Shown: piece after piece, positions 15,463-23,875 of the stretch | How positions within the stretch are numbered: position 1 is the first letter of the stretch | Layout: each line of letters opens with the position of its first letter | NCBI RefSeq assembly: GCF_001836165.1 | Contig: NZ_KV827655.1 | Span: 1-40,934, forward strand | Reading direction: 5' to 3' | From: Corynebacterium sp. HMSC036D02 | GTDB taxonomy: Bacteria; Actinomycetota; Actinomycetes; Mycobacteriales; Mycobacteriaceae | Length of the DNA: 40,934 bases | Notes under the pieces: generated by a model | Databases searched by the model: none | Told to the model about the DNA's origin: nothing | Seen by the model: the letters and a program-made list of their open reading frames with translations, nothing else | Made by a program: the position numbers and the translations under genes

Positions 15463-16499
15463 TTGATTCGAACGAGGTCCCGCAGGATCCGGCGGATGTT
15501 GCGGTGCATGGGCGGGGCTGGATCGACGGGGGCGAAGACTTCCAGCGCGTCCGCTTCCGATTCCAGGTGGACCTCCGTGAAGGTGCCCTCCGATTCCCCA
15601 TCTGCCTGGAAGCGGTGCGGTTTCGGGCACACCAGATCCACCTCGACGGCATCCTCGAAGTGCAGCGTGCGGGCATCCGTGACCTTATTCAGCCAGTGGC
15701 GGTGATCCACACCGAAGAGGTGGAGCACGCCGACGAGACCATCAATGCCGCCGAGGTCGGACACCCCGAATAGGCCAAGGCCCTGGTCGAAGGAGTTGCG
15801 CGGATTAGTCACCACGGGCAGCGGGCCGAGGAAAGTCCACGGGTTGGTGTTGGAGGTGAACATGACGGGTACGTCGTCAGCCGCGAAGGTTTCTCCCGAA
15901 CTCGAGCGCGCACGCACGCTAATGCGCGGTGGGCGGATGCGGGCGCGCTGATAGGCCTGAAAGGCCACAGCCAAATAGCGCAGCGGGGTGGCTGCAAAGC
16001 CCAACTCCCGAGCACGGTCCACGCGCGCCAGCACGTCAGCATCCAGCCCGAAACCAGCATTGACCGCGAACCATCTGTCATTCCACACACCTAAGGAGAC
16101 GGTGCGGCGCGTATTGCGTTCCAGCATCCGAGCCAACACGTGCGCTGCCTCGACCGGAGTATTGGGGAACCCAAGGGCGCGAACGAAGACATTGGCGGAA
16201 CCAGTGGGGATCACTGCGAGTGCTGGAATCTCCTGGGGGCTGGGGCGCTCTGCGGAATCTGCAGGACCCAGCAGCCCGTTGACAACCTCATTCACCGTGC
16301 CATCGCCGCCGAAGACCAAGATGACATCGAAGTCTTCCCGCGTCATGCCGCGCACCATATCCTGCGCGTGCCCCGGGTAATGCGTGAAGCGAGCCAGCAG
16401 CTGCAGCCCCTCCACGTCCCGAATAACGGGCAGAACCTCGCGGAAAAGGGCCGAATTCTGGCTCGTGGAGTACGGGTTTGAGATCAGCAAAACGCGCAT
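15459..16499 (-). CDS. Diacylglycerol kinase / sphingosine-kinase family lipid kinase
   Basis: The 346-residue protein belongs to the DAGK catalytic family (YegS/LCB5/DgkB). The N-terminus RVLLISNPYST and the nucleotide motif VFGGDGTVNEVVNGLLG (near 62-78) are diagnostic, followed by IPTGSANVFVRALGFP. The C-terminal domain has the family signature LGLFGVSDLGG. Likely substrates are diacylglycerol or a related lipid, at the inner membrane surface. The ATG at 16499 (after GGGAGCC) is preferred to a TTG at 16508. It converges with the LmeA-like gene and diverges from the nitrobindin-like gene. Confidence 0.87.
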   Translation of the reverse strand: MRVLLISNPYSTSQNSALFREVLPVIRDVEGLQLLARFTHYPGHAQDMVRGMTREDFDVILVFGGDGTVNEVVNGLLGPADSAERPSPQEIPALAVIPTGSANVFVRALGFPNTPVEAAHVLARMLERNTRRTVSLGVWNDRWFAVNAGFGLDADVLARVDRARELGFAATPLRYLAVAFQAYQRARIRPPRISVRARSSSGETFAADDVPVMFTSNTNPWTFLGPLPVVTNPRNSFDQGLGLFGVSDLGGIDGLVGVLHLFGVDHRHWLNKVTDARTLHFEDAVEVDLVCPKPHRFQADGESEGTFTEVHLESEADALEVFAPVDPAPPMHRNIRRILRDLVRIN

Positions 16500-16562
16500 G
16501 GCTCCCAAGACTACTGGAGCCTAGTGGTTTCCGTGATGCCACCACGACTACGCTGGGGCAGC

Positions 16563-17237
16563 ATGAGCGAACAGACTAATAATGAAAACCAGACGGACAA
16601 TACCCACCCGGAGAACACCAAGATAGACGGCAACGCAGCCGTTAACCAAGCTGCTGAAGCGTGGAAGGACGCTGCCTCCCGCAACATTCCTACCGTTGAT
16701 GTGGCTGATAACCCCCTGCCGGATGAGACGGCGAACCTACGCCAGGGCCCGTCACTGCACGATGGCCTCTTGGGGCTTCTCCCCCTCGTTGGCGTCTGGC
16801 AGGGCGAAGGCCAGGCTCACAGCACCGACGGCGAACAATACGCCTTTGGCCAGCAGCTCATCATCGCCCACGATGGCGAGAACTACCTTACCTACACCTC
16901 CCGCACCTGGAAGATCGATTCTGAGGGCAAACCGGTGGGCCCAGATGTCCGCGAGTCCGGATTCTGGCGCATCTCCCTCAAGGACGAGATTGAGATGACC
17001 TACACCTCCTCCAACGGCATCAACGAGATCTTCTACGGCTCGCTGTTCAACGAGCGCGCCTGGCAGCTGGAATCTGCGTCCACCATGGTCACGGAAACAG
17101 GGCCTACCAACCTCGGCCCCGGCAAGCGTATGTACGGCCTCATGCCGAACAACAACCTGGGCTGGGTAGATGAGCGGCTTGTCGACGGCGAAATGCGCCC
17201 CTTCATGTCCGCCGAGCTCACCCGCGTGGCAGGCTAA
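16563..17237 (+). CDS. Nitrobindin-like FABP-fold protein (DUF1794), haem ligand missing
   Basis: The 224-residue protein has a polar N-terminal tail of about 60 residues, then the DUF1794 beta-barrel opening LLPLVGVWQGEGQA (GxWxGxG motif near 76). Nitrobindins bind ferric haem through a His near the C-terminus. Here the corresponding end reads EMRPFMSAELTRVAG with no His, so haem binding is doubtful; some corynebacterial members are known to lack it. The function is therefore unknown. The ATG at 16563 is preferred over the upstream open frame because the latter crosses the divergent gene's promoter. Its neighbours pabC and ygfZ are the same as in mycobacteria (Rv0813c region). Confidence 0.83.
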   Translation: MSEQTNNENQTDNTHPENTKIDGNAAVNQAAEAWKDAASRNIPTVDVADNPLPDETANLRQGPSLHDGLLGLLPLVGVWQGEGQAHSTDGEQYAFGQQLIIAHDGENYLTYTSRTWKIDSEGKPVGPDVRESGFWRISLKDEIEMTYTSSNGINEIFYGSLFNERAWQLESASTMVTETGPTNLGPGKRMYGLMPNNNLGWVDERLVDGEMRPFMSAELTRVAG

Positions 17238-17245
17238 TCAGCAGG

Positions 17246-17276
17246 CGAGCTAGCTGAGCTAGCTAACGCTAGCTCG
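17246..17276. terminator. AGCT-rich hairpin between convergent genes
   Basis: CGAGCTAGC (17246-17254) pairs with GCTAGCTCG (17268-17276); the loop holds another GAGCTAGCT unit, so alternative foldings exist. It separates the convergent nitrobindin-like and pabC genes. It lacks a T tract, so the terminator role is uncertain. Confidence 0.45.
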
Positions 17277-17290
17277 TAGTACGAGGGAAT

Positions 17291-18178
17291 CTAGCGGGCT
17301 AGGGCGGCGTCGATCAGCGCGCGTATTTCTTCCGCGTTCGCCGGCGCCTTGAGTTTCTTGCCATCCAGGCGCGTCACGCGCACCGCCGTACGCACTGAGG
17401 ACACCAGCCACACCGAGTCAGCTTCCTCGAGGTAGCGCAGGTCAAGCTCCTTCGCCTTGCAGCGATAGCCCTGCTCGGAGGCGTATTCGAACAGCGCCGC
17501 TTGCGTCGTGCCGGGCAAAATGCCCTTACCGGCGGGCGTGCGCAGCTTCGACCCTTTGACCGCCACCACGGTAGAGGTGGCGCCTTCCAACACCAGCCCG
17601 GTATCGGGATCAGTAAAGATCACGTCATCAAACCCGCGCTCACGCGCCAGGCGCAGCGTGGCCATAGTGGCCGCGTAATTCAGCGTTTTCGCCGGTAGCT
17701 CCTCCGCTACTTGCCACAGACGCGGGGTACTCATTACCTTGACGCCGGTAGCACGCTGCGCCACAACCGCGTCCGGCACCTCCTGAACCACCACCCAAGC
17801 CGTGGGCACCCCGGTAGAAGCGCGGCCCCGGGTATAGGTCCACGTGCACTTGGCTTCTAGCGACGAGCCCTCCTCTCCCTCCGTGCCGGCGGGGCCATAG
17901 AAGTCCGCGATGGCCAGCTCAGTGGCTTCTTGCCACTTGTGCATCGGCGGCTCCGGCAGATCGAGCGCGCGGGCGGAATGCCGGAAGCGCTCCGCGTGGC
18001 GGTGAAAATTAGCGGCCTTGCCATTGCGAACAAGGAGGGACTCGAAGATCCCATCGCCGCGCGTCACCGCGGCATCATCCCAATAGACCAACGGAAGGTT
18101 CGGCATATGGCGCCGCACCGACCCTCCAAATGGTTCCACAACGTAGATGACCGGCTCTTTCCTGCGCTGAAGGCTCAT
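17291..18178 (-). CDS. pabC: Aminodeoxychorismate lyase (class IV aminotransferase family)
   Basis: PabC converts 4-amino-4-deoxychorismate to p-aminobenzoate plus pyruvate for folate synthesis. The 295-residue fold-type IV PLP protein has VTRGDGIFESLLV (near 38), the PLP lysine K164 in LPAKTLNYAATM, and LVLEGATSTVV and GILPGTTQAAL in the phosphate-binding region. Other class IV aminotransferases (branched-chain, D-amino acid) share these motifs. PabC is favoured by the length, by synteny with Rv0812 and by the adjacent folate-binding YgfZ gene, which it faces back to back with a 30-bp gap. Confidence 0.85.
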   Translation of the reverse strand: MSLQRRKEPVIYVVEPFGGSVRRHMPNLPLVYWDDAAVTRGDGIFESLLVRNGKAANFHRHAERFRHSARALDLPEPPMHKWQEATELAIADFYGPAGTEGEEGSSLEAKCTWTYTRGRASTGVPTAWVVVQEVPDAVVAQRATGVKVMSTPRLWQVAEELPAKTLNYAATMATLRLARERGFDDVIFTDPDTGLVLEGATSTVVAVKGSKLRTPAGKGILPGTTQAALFEYASEQGYRCKAKELDLRYLEEADSVWLVSSVRTAVRVTRLDGKKLKAPANAEEIRALIDAALAR

Positions 18179-18208
18179 AGACCCGATTATGCCCTACCAT
18201 CGGAGGGC

Positions 18209-19270
18209 GTGAGTTACTCTTCGCCACTTCTTTCCCGGCCCGGAGCCGCTGAGTTCCAGGGCACCACGCTTGTCGATGTCTCCGGGGTCCCCTGGCACTA
18301 TGGAAACCCCCTCGTGGAGCAGCGCGTGGTGGAAACAGGATCCGCCATCATCGACCGCTCCCATCGCCGCGTCATCGCGGTGTCTGGCCCCGATGCCCGC
18401 GCCTTCCTGCATAACCTCCTGAGCCAGAAGCTCGACGACGTAGACAGTGGCTTTTCCGCAGGCGCCCTTGACCTCAACATTCAGGGCCACGTCCTGCACC
18501 ACATGGATCTGTCCTTCGACGGGGACACCTTCTACCTCGACGTGCCCACAGCACAGTTCGATTCTTTGCGGGATTTTCTCACCGCCATGGTGTTCTGGTC
18601 CGAGGTCACTGTAGAGGAAGCAGACGCGGCGATCATCACCGTGCTAGGTCAAACACTGCAGAAGCCTTCGACGGCCTTGGTCGAACGCTGCATGCAGTGG
18701 CCGGGCTGCCCGCGCCAGGATTTCCTCGTGCCGCGCCCACAGCTGGATGCTGCCGTAGCAGAGCTGGAGAAACAGGGCGGAAGCCTAGCGGGTCTCATGG
18801 CTTATACCGCGGAACGAGTACGCGCACGTGAGCCCGAACTGGCCGCTGACCTTGATGAAAAGACCATCGCCCATGAGGTCCCACAATGGATCCGACGCAA
18901 CGACGATGTGCCCGCGTTCGTTCACCTAGAAAAAGGTTGCTACCGCGGACAGGAGACAGTAGCGCGCGTAGAAAACCTCGGCCGCTCTCCCCGTTTGCTG
19001 GTCATGCTTTACCTCGACGGGTCTGCCCCAGAGCGCCCCGTTAGCGGCGCCGACATCACGCTCGGGGGTCGGCGCGTTGGCAGGCTCGGAACCGTGGTGG
19101 AGGATTGCGATTATGGCCCCATCGCCCTTGGTCTGATTAAGCGCAGTGCTCTCAACCACGGGGATCTGAGCATTGGTCCTGTGGCGGCATCGGTTGAACC
19201 AGATTCCATCCCCACTGATGAGGGGCCCAAGGCTGGGCGCGCCGCTGTGGACCGCCTGCGCGGGAAATAG
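18209..19270 (+). CDS. ygfZ: YgfZ/GcvT-like folate-binding protein
   Basis: YgfZ proteins are GcvT-like, bind tetrahydrofolate and support Fe-S cluster enzymes. The hallmark KGCYRGQE motif is present, with the Cys near residue 244. The C-terminal barrel ends GIALGLIKR-like (GPIALGLIKRSALNHGD). From the GTG at 18209 the length is 353. The GTG is chosen because GGAGG lies just upstream and the open frame beyond it overlaps pabC. The role in Fe-S repair is inferred from E. coli. Confidence 0.85.
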   Translation: MSYSSPLLSRPGAAEFQGTTLVDVSGVPWHYGNPLVEQRVVETGSAIIDRSHRRVIAVSGPDARAFLHNLLSQKLDDVDSGFSAGALDLNIQGHVLHHMDLSFDGDTFYLDVPTAQFDSLRDFLTAMVFWSEVTVEEADAAIITVLGQTLQKPSTALVERCMQWPGCPRQDFLVPRPQLDAAVAELEKQGGSLAGLMAYTAERVRAREPELAADLDEKTIAHEVPQWIRRNDDVPAFVHLEKGCYRGQETVARVENLGRSPRLLVMLYLDGSAPERPVSGADITLGGRRVGRLGTVVEDCDYGPIALGLIKRSALNHGDLSIGPVAASVEPDSIPTDEGPKAGRAAVDRLRGK

Positions 19271-19300
19271 TGGCGAATTACACATTCGCCTCTTCTCCGC

Positions 19301-19316
19301 GGGCTACAGCCCTTTT
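19301..19316 (+). terminator. Short terminator after ygfZ
   Basis: GGGC-TACA-GCCC followed by TTTT. A second hairpin, GGCGAAT/ATTCGCC, lies just before it at 19272-19290. Together they probably end ygfZ transcription. Confidence 0.6.
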
Positions 19317-19363
19317 CGACGCGACGCTGGGGGGTAGTTCGGAATTTTTTCGTCACACAGGCT

Positions 19364-19433
19364 ATGGTGTCTTACAGGAACATACACATATCTGACTAAG
19401 ACGATGGGGCGGCCAAGAATCCCTGGACCGCCC
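19364..19433 (+). promoter_or_regulatory. Promoter and leader hairpin of the DUF3073 gene
   Basis: TATGGT (19364-19369) is a plausible -10. The leader then has a hairpin, GGGCGG (19407-19412) with CCGCCC (19428-19433), extended inward by CCA/TGG, ending just before AAGGGGG, the ribosome-binding site. It could affect translation. Assigned by eye only. Confidence 0.4.
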
Positions 19434-19458
19434 TACACACCTCAAGGGGGTCATGCAC

Positions 19459-19686
19459 ATGGGACGCGGACGCGCAAAGGCAAAGCAGACCAAAGTTGCA
19501 CGCCAGCTGAAGTACAATTCGCCCGAGATGGATCTGGATTCGCTCCAGCGTGAACTCGCCTCACAAAACTCCAAGCGCTCCCGCGATGAGGACGAGGACC
19601 CGTACTCGGAGTACGCGGACTACGAGGACTATGCGGATCGCTGGGACTCGGACGAGTGGGATGAGGATGATTCCGACGCACGCTAA
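19459..19686 (+). CDS. DUF3073 family small protein
   Basis: The 75-residue protein has the family opening MGRGRAKAKQTKVARQLKYN. It is sharply charge-segregated: a basic N-terminal third and a very acidic C-terminal half rich in Asp, Glu and Tyr. The function is unknown; such proteins are conserved in actinobacteria next to purM (Rv0810c). The ATG at 19459 is chosen over 19453 because AAGGGGG then has an 8-bp spacing. It converges with purM across a strong terminator. RNA or ribosome binding by the basic part is a guess. Confidence 0.87.
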   Translation: MGRGRAKAKQTKVARQLKYNSPEMDLDSLQRELASQNSKRSRDEDEDPYSEYADYEDYADRWDSDEWDEDDSDAR

Positions 19687-19727
19687 GCGCGTGGATCACT
19701 TCCCCACCGTGCACAGCACGTAAGCAA

Positions 19728-19775
19728 AGGGCCGGCAAGCTTCCCCCTCAATAAGAGGAGGAAACTGCCGGCCCT
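19728..19775. terminator. Bidirectional terminator between DUF3073 and purM
   Basis: AGGGCCGGCA (19728-19737) pairs perfectly with TGCCGGCCCT (19766-19775), with a CCCCCTC/GAGGAGG inner stem. T-rich sequence follows on both strands. Confidence 0.88.
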
Positions 19776-19804
19776 GTTCCTTTCCCAGGTTCCGCGCCTA
19801 GGAC

Positions 19805-20857
19805 CTAGAACCCTGGGTGCTCCCCCGTCATAAGAACGCGCGGCTCGCCTTCTTCGGCAACGCGGACGGTACCCAACTCCCATGCTTCAACGTGGCGGGC
19901 AGTCATCATGGCCAGTGCGCGCTCGCGATCCTCCGGCGCAACGACGGCGATCATGCCGACGCCCATGTTGAAGGTCTTCTCCATCTCTTCGAGCGCAACC
20001 TTGCCCACCGAGGAAATGGTCTTGAAGATCTGGCCCGGAGTCCACGTCGAGCGGCTCACCTCAGCGGTCAGGCCCTCCGGGATGACACGCTCCAGGTTGC
20101 CGGCGAGGCCGCCGCCGGTGACGTGGCAGAAGGTGGACACCGCGCACTCAGATACCAGGGCCAGGCAGTCCTTGGCGTAGATGCGAGTTGGCTCCAGCAG
20201 CTCCTCCCCGAGGGTGCGGCCGAGATCTTCCATGTAGCCGTCGAGCGGCAGACCCGCCTGCTCTAGGAGCACGTAGCGCGCCAGGGAGTAGCCGTTGGAA
20301 TGCAGGCCGGAGGACTTCATCGCGATAAGCACGTCGCCGTCGCGTACCTTGTCCGGGCCGAGGAGCTCATCAGCCTCCACCACGCCAACAGCGGTGGCGG
20401 AGACGTCGTATTCGTCCTTGCCCATCACACCTGGGTGCTCCGCAGTCTCGCCGCCGAGGAGGGCAGCACCAGCCTGGACGCAGCCCTCAGCAATGCCCTT
20501 GACAATCTCCGCTACCTTTTCCGGCACTACCTCGCCCACGGCGATGTAGTCCTGCAGGAAGAGCGGCTCAGCGCCGCACACGACAAGATCATCCACGCAC
20601 ATGGCAACGAGGTCGATGCCGATGGTGTCGTGCTTGTCCATGGCCTGGGCCACAGCCAGCTTGGTGCCTACGCCATCAGAGCCAGCCGCAAGGACCGGCT
20701 CCTTGTACTCCCCCAGCTTGAATAGGCCGGCGAATCCGCCGAGCCCGCCCATAACCTCGGGGCGGGTGGCGCGCTTGGCGTGGGGGGTGATTAGCTCTAC
20801 TGCGCGGTCGCCTTCCTCAATGTTGACGCCGGCGGCAGCATACGTGTTCTCGCTCAT
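19805..20857 (-). CDS. purM: Phosphoribosylformylglycinamidine cyclo-ligase (AIR synthetase)
   Basis: PurM closes FGAM to aminoimidazole ribonucleotide with ATP, purine step 5. The 350-residue length is normal. Seen are YAAAGVNIEEGD at the N-terminus, GSDGVGTKLAVAQ near 59, MCVDDLVVCGAEPLFLQDYI near 86, and LLGGETAEHPG near 134. It lies 14 bp after purF, and the two are almost certainly cotranscribed. Confidence 0.97.
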   Translation of the reverse strand: MSENTYAAAGVNIEEGDRAVELITPHAKRATRPEVMGGLGGFAGLFKLGEYKEPVLAAGSDGVGTKLAVAQAMDKHDTIGIDLVAMCVDDLVVCGAEPLFLQDYIAVGEVVPEKVAEIVKGIAEGCVQAGAALLGGETAEHPGVMGKDEYDVSATAVGVVEADELLGPDKVRDGDVLIAMKSSGLHSNGYSLARYVLLEQAGLPLDGYMEDLGRTLGEELLEPTRIYAKDCLALVSECAVSTFCHVTGGGLAGNLERVIPEGLTAEVSRSTWTPGQIFKTISSVGKVALEEMEKTFNMGVGMIAVVAPEDRERALAMMTARHVEAWELGTVRVAEEGEPRVLMTGEHPGF

Positions 20858-20871
20858 GAGTGACTTAGTCC

Positions 20872-22389
20872 TTATTCGTTAGTTGTCGTCGAGCCCTGCA
20901 GGGTGCGCACGGCCTCAGCATTGGGGTTTCCGGCAGGCAGTCCGAGTGGGTACTTACCGTCGAAACATGCGCAGCACAGTTCGTTGCGCGGCTGTTGAGT
21001 AGCCGCCACCATCTCATCGGTGGAGACAAATCCCAGTGAATCCGCACCAATCGCGGTGCAGATGGTCTGTGCTACCTCTTCCGGATCATCGGAGGGGTTG
21101 GCGTTGGCAATGAGCTCTCCTGGGGAGGCGAAGTCGATGCCGTAGAAGCACGGCCACTTCACCGGCGGGGAGGCGATGCGCACGTGGACTTCGGCAGCAC
21201 CGGCTTCCCGCAACATCCGGATCAGCGCGCGCTGCGTGTTACCACGCACGATTGAATCATCCACCACGACGATGGACTTGCCTTCAATGACCTCCCGCAG
21301 CGGGTTGAGCTTGAGGCGAATGCCCATCTGGCGCTGGGACTGCGTGGGCTGGATGAAGGTGCGGCCCACATAAGAGTTCTTCACCAAGCCGTGCGCGAAG
21401 GTCAGCCCGGATTCGCGGGCATAACCGACGGCAGCCGGGTTGCCGGACTCGGGAACGGGGATCACCATGTCCGCATCGGGTGCCGGGTACTGGCGCGCTA
21501 GGCGCCGCCCAATTTCCACGCGCGTGGCGTTGACAGAACGGCCCTTGATATTCGTATCGGGCCGAGCTAGATAGACATATTCAAAGACACAGCCATGGCG
21601 CTTGGTCTCGGCGAAGCGCTCGGAGCGGATTCCGGTCTCATCGATGGCAACGAGCTCGCCCGGTTCGATCTCCCGGATAAACTGCGCGCCGACGATGTCG
21701 AGCGCACAGGTCTCACTGGCTACCACCCAGCCGGTAGTGAGGCGGCCGAGGGCAAGCGGGCGCACGCCATGTGGGTCACGCGCCGCATACAGGGTGTGCC
21801 CGTCAGTGAAGGTGAGGCAGAAGGCACCTTTTACGGTAGGCAACAAGTGCAGGGCCGAATCAAAGACGGTGTTGTCCTCGTTGACGCCGTCCGCCAACAA
21901 GATGGACAAGCACATGGAATCCGAGACGGACTCTTCCTGCGGCTTGATCAGCCCGCGCCGCATGGCCTCTGCGCGCAGCTCCAGGTAATTTACTAGGTTT
22001 CCGTTGTGGCCGAGCGCGATGTCAACGCCGCTGGGCGACGTCCCAAACATCGGCTGCACATTCGACCATTCCTTGCCACCCGCAGTGGAATAACGCGTGT
22101 GACCGACGGCCACGTTTCCGTGCAGTGAGGTGAGGATGGATTCATCAAAAACATTGGAGACTAGGCCCATGTCTTTGAAGACAACAATGCGGTCATCATC
22201 CCCGACCGCGATGCCGGCGGCCTCTTGGCCGCGGTGCTGGAGGGCGAAAAGTCCGAAGTAGGTTAACTTGGAAACCTCTTCTCCTGGTGCCCAAACACCG
22301 AAGACTCCGCACTCTTCGCGGGGCTCCGGATCCAGGCTGGGATCCGTAGACAGGGGCTTAGTCATGCTCTGGACGTGTTCAGCTACCAC
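20872..22389 (-). CDS. purF: Amidophosphoribosyltransferase
   Basis: PurF makes 5-phosphoribosylamine from PRPP and glutamine, the first committed purine step. In 505 residues it has an Ntn glutaminase domain whose nucleophile C27 (REECGVFGVW) is exposed after propeptide removal, then a phosphoribosyltransferase domain with PRPP loop VVVDDSIVRGNT. Near the C-terminus there are cysteines in ELCCACFDGKYP, as in Fe-S-type PurF. GTG 22389 is chosen because AGGA lies 8 bp upstream; an ATG at 22365 lacks such a site. It follows the SCP-like gene by 10 bp and precedes purM. Confidence 0.96.
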   Translation of the reverse strand: MVAEHVQSMTKPLSTDPSLDPEPREECGVFGVWAPGEEVSKLTYFGLFALQHRGQEAAGIAVGDDDRIVVFKDMGLVSNVFDESILTSLHGNVAVGHTRYSTAGGKEWSNVQPMFGTSPSGVDIALGHNGNLVNYLELRAEAMRRGLIKPQEESVSDSMCLSILLADGVNEDNTVFDSALHLLPTVKGAFCLTFTDGHTLYAARDPHGVRPLALGRLTTGWVVASETCALDIVGAQFIREIEPGELVAIDETGIRSERFAETKRHGCVFEYVYLARPDTNIKGRSVNATRVEIGRRLARQYPAPDADMVIPVPESGNPAAVGYARESGLTFAHGLVKNSYVGRTFIQPTQSQRQMGIRLKLNPLREVIEGKSIVVVDDSIVRGNTQRALIRMLREAGAAEVHVRIASPPVKWPCFYGIDFASPGELIANANPSDDPEEVAQTICTAIGADSLGFVSTDEMVAATQQPRNELCCACFDGKYPLGLPAGNPNAEAVRTLQGSTTTNE

Positions 22390-22399
22390 GGCGCTAATC

Positions 22400-22804
22400 C
22401 TAGCTGTTCCGGCCAGTGAAAACTAACGGAATCACGGGCAGGCAGCCAGCGATCTCGTGAGAGCGGGAGCCGGAGGCGTCCACGCGGCCGTCGTGAAGCG
22501 CCTGCTCCCAGTCCAGGACGCCCGTGGCCAGCTGCAACCATGTCTGGGGATCCGTCTCCACCACATTCGGAGGGGTGCCCCGGGTGTGCCGGGGCCCGTC
22601 AATACACTGCACTGCCACGAATGGGGGGACCCGCAGTTCCACGGAGTGGCCCGGCGCGTCCGCCTCTAACAGGCGGGCTGTGGTCCGAGTGGCTTTCGCA
22701 AGAGCCGGGCGACCTGGCTTTTCCACCCCTTCAGGGTCACGAATCCACTCCTCCACTGCTTCGACAGCGGCACGGGTGGTTGCGGCATCAACAGCCTTCT
22801 TCAT
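22400..22804 (-). CDS. Sterol-carrier-family protein (SCP-like, Rv0807-like)
   Basis: The 134-residue protein resembles the bacterial SCP orthologue family found directly upstream of purF in mycobacteria and corynebacteria. It has a helical N-terminus (ATTRAAVEAVEEWIRDP), then beta strands with SVELRVPPFVAVQCIDGP and the C-terminal ASGSRSHEIAGCLPVI. The SCP2 fold suggests lipid or other hydrophobic ligand binding, but its role is not known. Placement 10 bp ahead of purF ties its expression to purine synthesis. It diverges from the thioesterase gene with only 33 bp between starts. Confidence 0.78.
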   Translation of the reverse strand: MKKAVDAATTRAAVEAVEEWIRDPEGVEKPGRPALAKATRTTARLLEADAPGHSVELRVPPFVAVQCIDGPRHTRGTPPNVVETDPQTWLQLATGVLDWEQALHDGRVDASGSRSHEIAGCLPVIPLVFTGRNS

Positions 22805-22837
22805 ACGCTACGCACGCTCCCTGATACTTTGTTATCC

Positions 22838-23872
22838 ATGTCACCAACCATGCCACCAAGCTCCTCGGAAGAAAAGAAGCCTGTCCCGACCGGGAAGTCC
22901 CCCTCCATCACGCTGCGGTTTATGGCCGCCCCGACAGATCTCACCATCGCCGGCGCCCAAGGCATCGGCGGCGGGCGTGTTTTGGAGTGGATCGATAAGG
23001 CCGCCTATGCGTGCGCGGTTCAATGGTCCGGTACCTACTGCGTGACTGCCTACGTGGGCCACATCCACTTCACGCGCCCAATCCCTTCGGGCCACTTGGT
23101 GGAGGTGCGCTCGCGCATCGCGATGACGGGGCGGTCCTCCATGCACATCGTCAACGAGGTGCTCTCCGCAGACCCGCGCGATGGCATCTTTACCCGCGCG
23201 TGCGACTGCCTCGTCATCTTCGTAGCCAAAGATACCGAAACCGGGAAGTCGGTGGCTGTTCCGCCGCTGATTCCGGACTCCACTGAGCACCAGCGCGTAT
23301 GGGAGGCCGCGGAATCCCGCATCGAGCTGCGCAAAGCCATCGAAGCGGAGATGGAAAAGCAGACTTATGACGGCCCGTCCGACGCTCCCCGCATGGTCAA
23401 CCGCTTCTTGGCCAAGCCCACCGACGTCAACTGGGGCGGCAACGTCCACGGCGGAACGGCGATGGAATGGATTGATGAGGCGGGCGCTGCCTGCACCATG
23501 GAATGGTCGGGCGAGCACACCGTTGCGGTCTATGCCGGTGGTATTCGCTTCTACCGTCCGATTCATATTGGAGACCTCATCGAGGTGGATGCCCGTATGA
23601 TGCGCACGGATACCCGCTCGATGCAGATGTCCGTCCACGTGCGCTCGGGCAACCCGCGCGGCGGCCGCGAAAAACTGGAGACCGCCATCCACGCCACAGT
23701 CTCCTACATGGCGATGGATGCTGACTGGCAGCCACTAGCCGCCCGCCAGTTCACTCCCCGCACCGAGGAGGACAAGCGCCTCTGGGAGCACGCCGGCATC
23801 CTCCGCGGACTGCGCGGCAAGTACTCCCCGAAGCCACTGGTGGTGGCACCGAAGCACCAGCACGTGGATTAA
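22838..23872 (+). CDS. Acyl-CoA thioesterase with two hotdog domains
   Basis: The 344-residue protein carries two hotdog domains in tandem, as in ACOT7/BFIT-type thioesterases. The first has GGGRVLEWIDKAAYACAVQW near 50; the second has NVHGGTAMEWIDEAGAACTMEW near 206. Both keep the Asp of WIDxA, but only the second has the N-x-H-G-G element, so one composite active site is likely. It would hydrolyse acyl-CoA to free acid plus CoA. ATG 22838 has no ribosome-binding site and lies about 9 bp after a TACTTT that could be a -10, so a leaderless message is possible. It converges with htdX with a 3-bp gap. Confidence 0.87.
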   Translation: MSPTMPPSSSEEKKPVPTGKSPSITLRFMAAPTDLTIAGAQGIGGGRVLEWIDKAAYACAVQWSGTYCVTAYVGHIHFTRPIPSGHLVEVRSRIAMTGRSSMHIVNEVLSADPRDGIFTRACDCLVIFVAKDTETGKSVAVPPLIPDSTEHQRVWEAAESRIELRKAIEAEMEKQTYDGPSDAPRMVNRFLAKPTDVNWGGNVHGGTAMEWIDEAGAACTMEWSGEHTVAVYAGGIRFYRPIHIGDLIEVDARMMRTDTRSMQMSVHVRSGNPRGGREKLETAIHATVSYMAMDADWQPLAARQFTPRTEEDKRLWEHAGILRGLRGKYSPKPLVVAPKHQHVD

Positions 23873-23875
23873 TTG

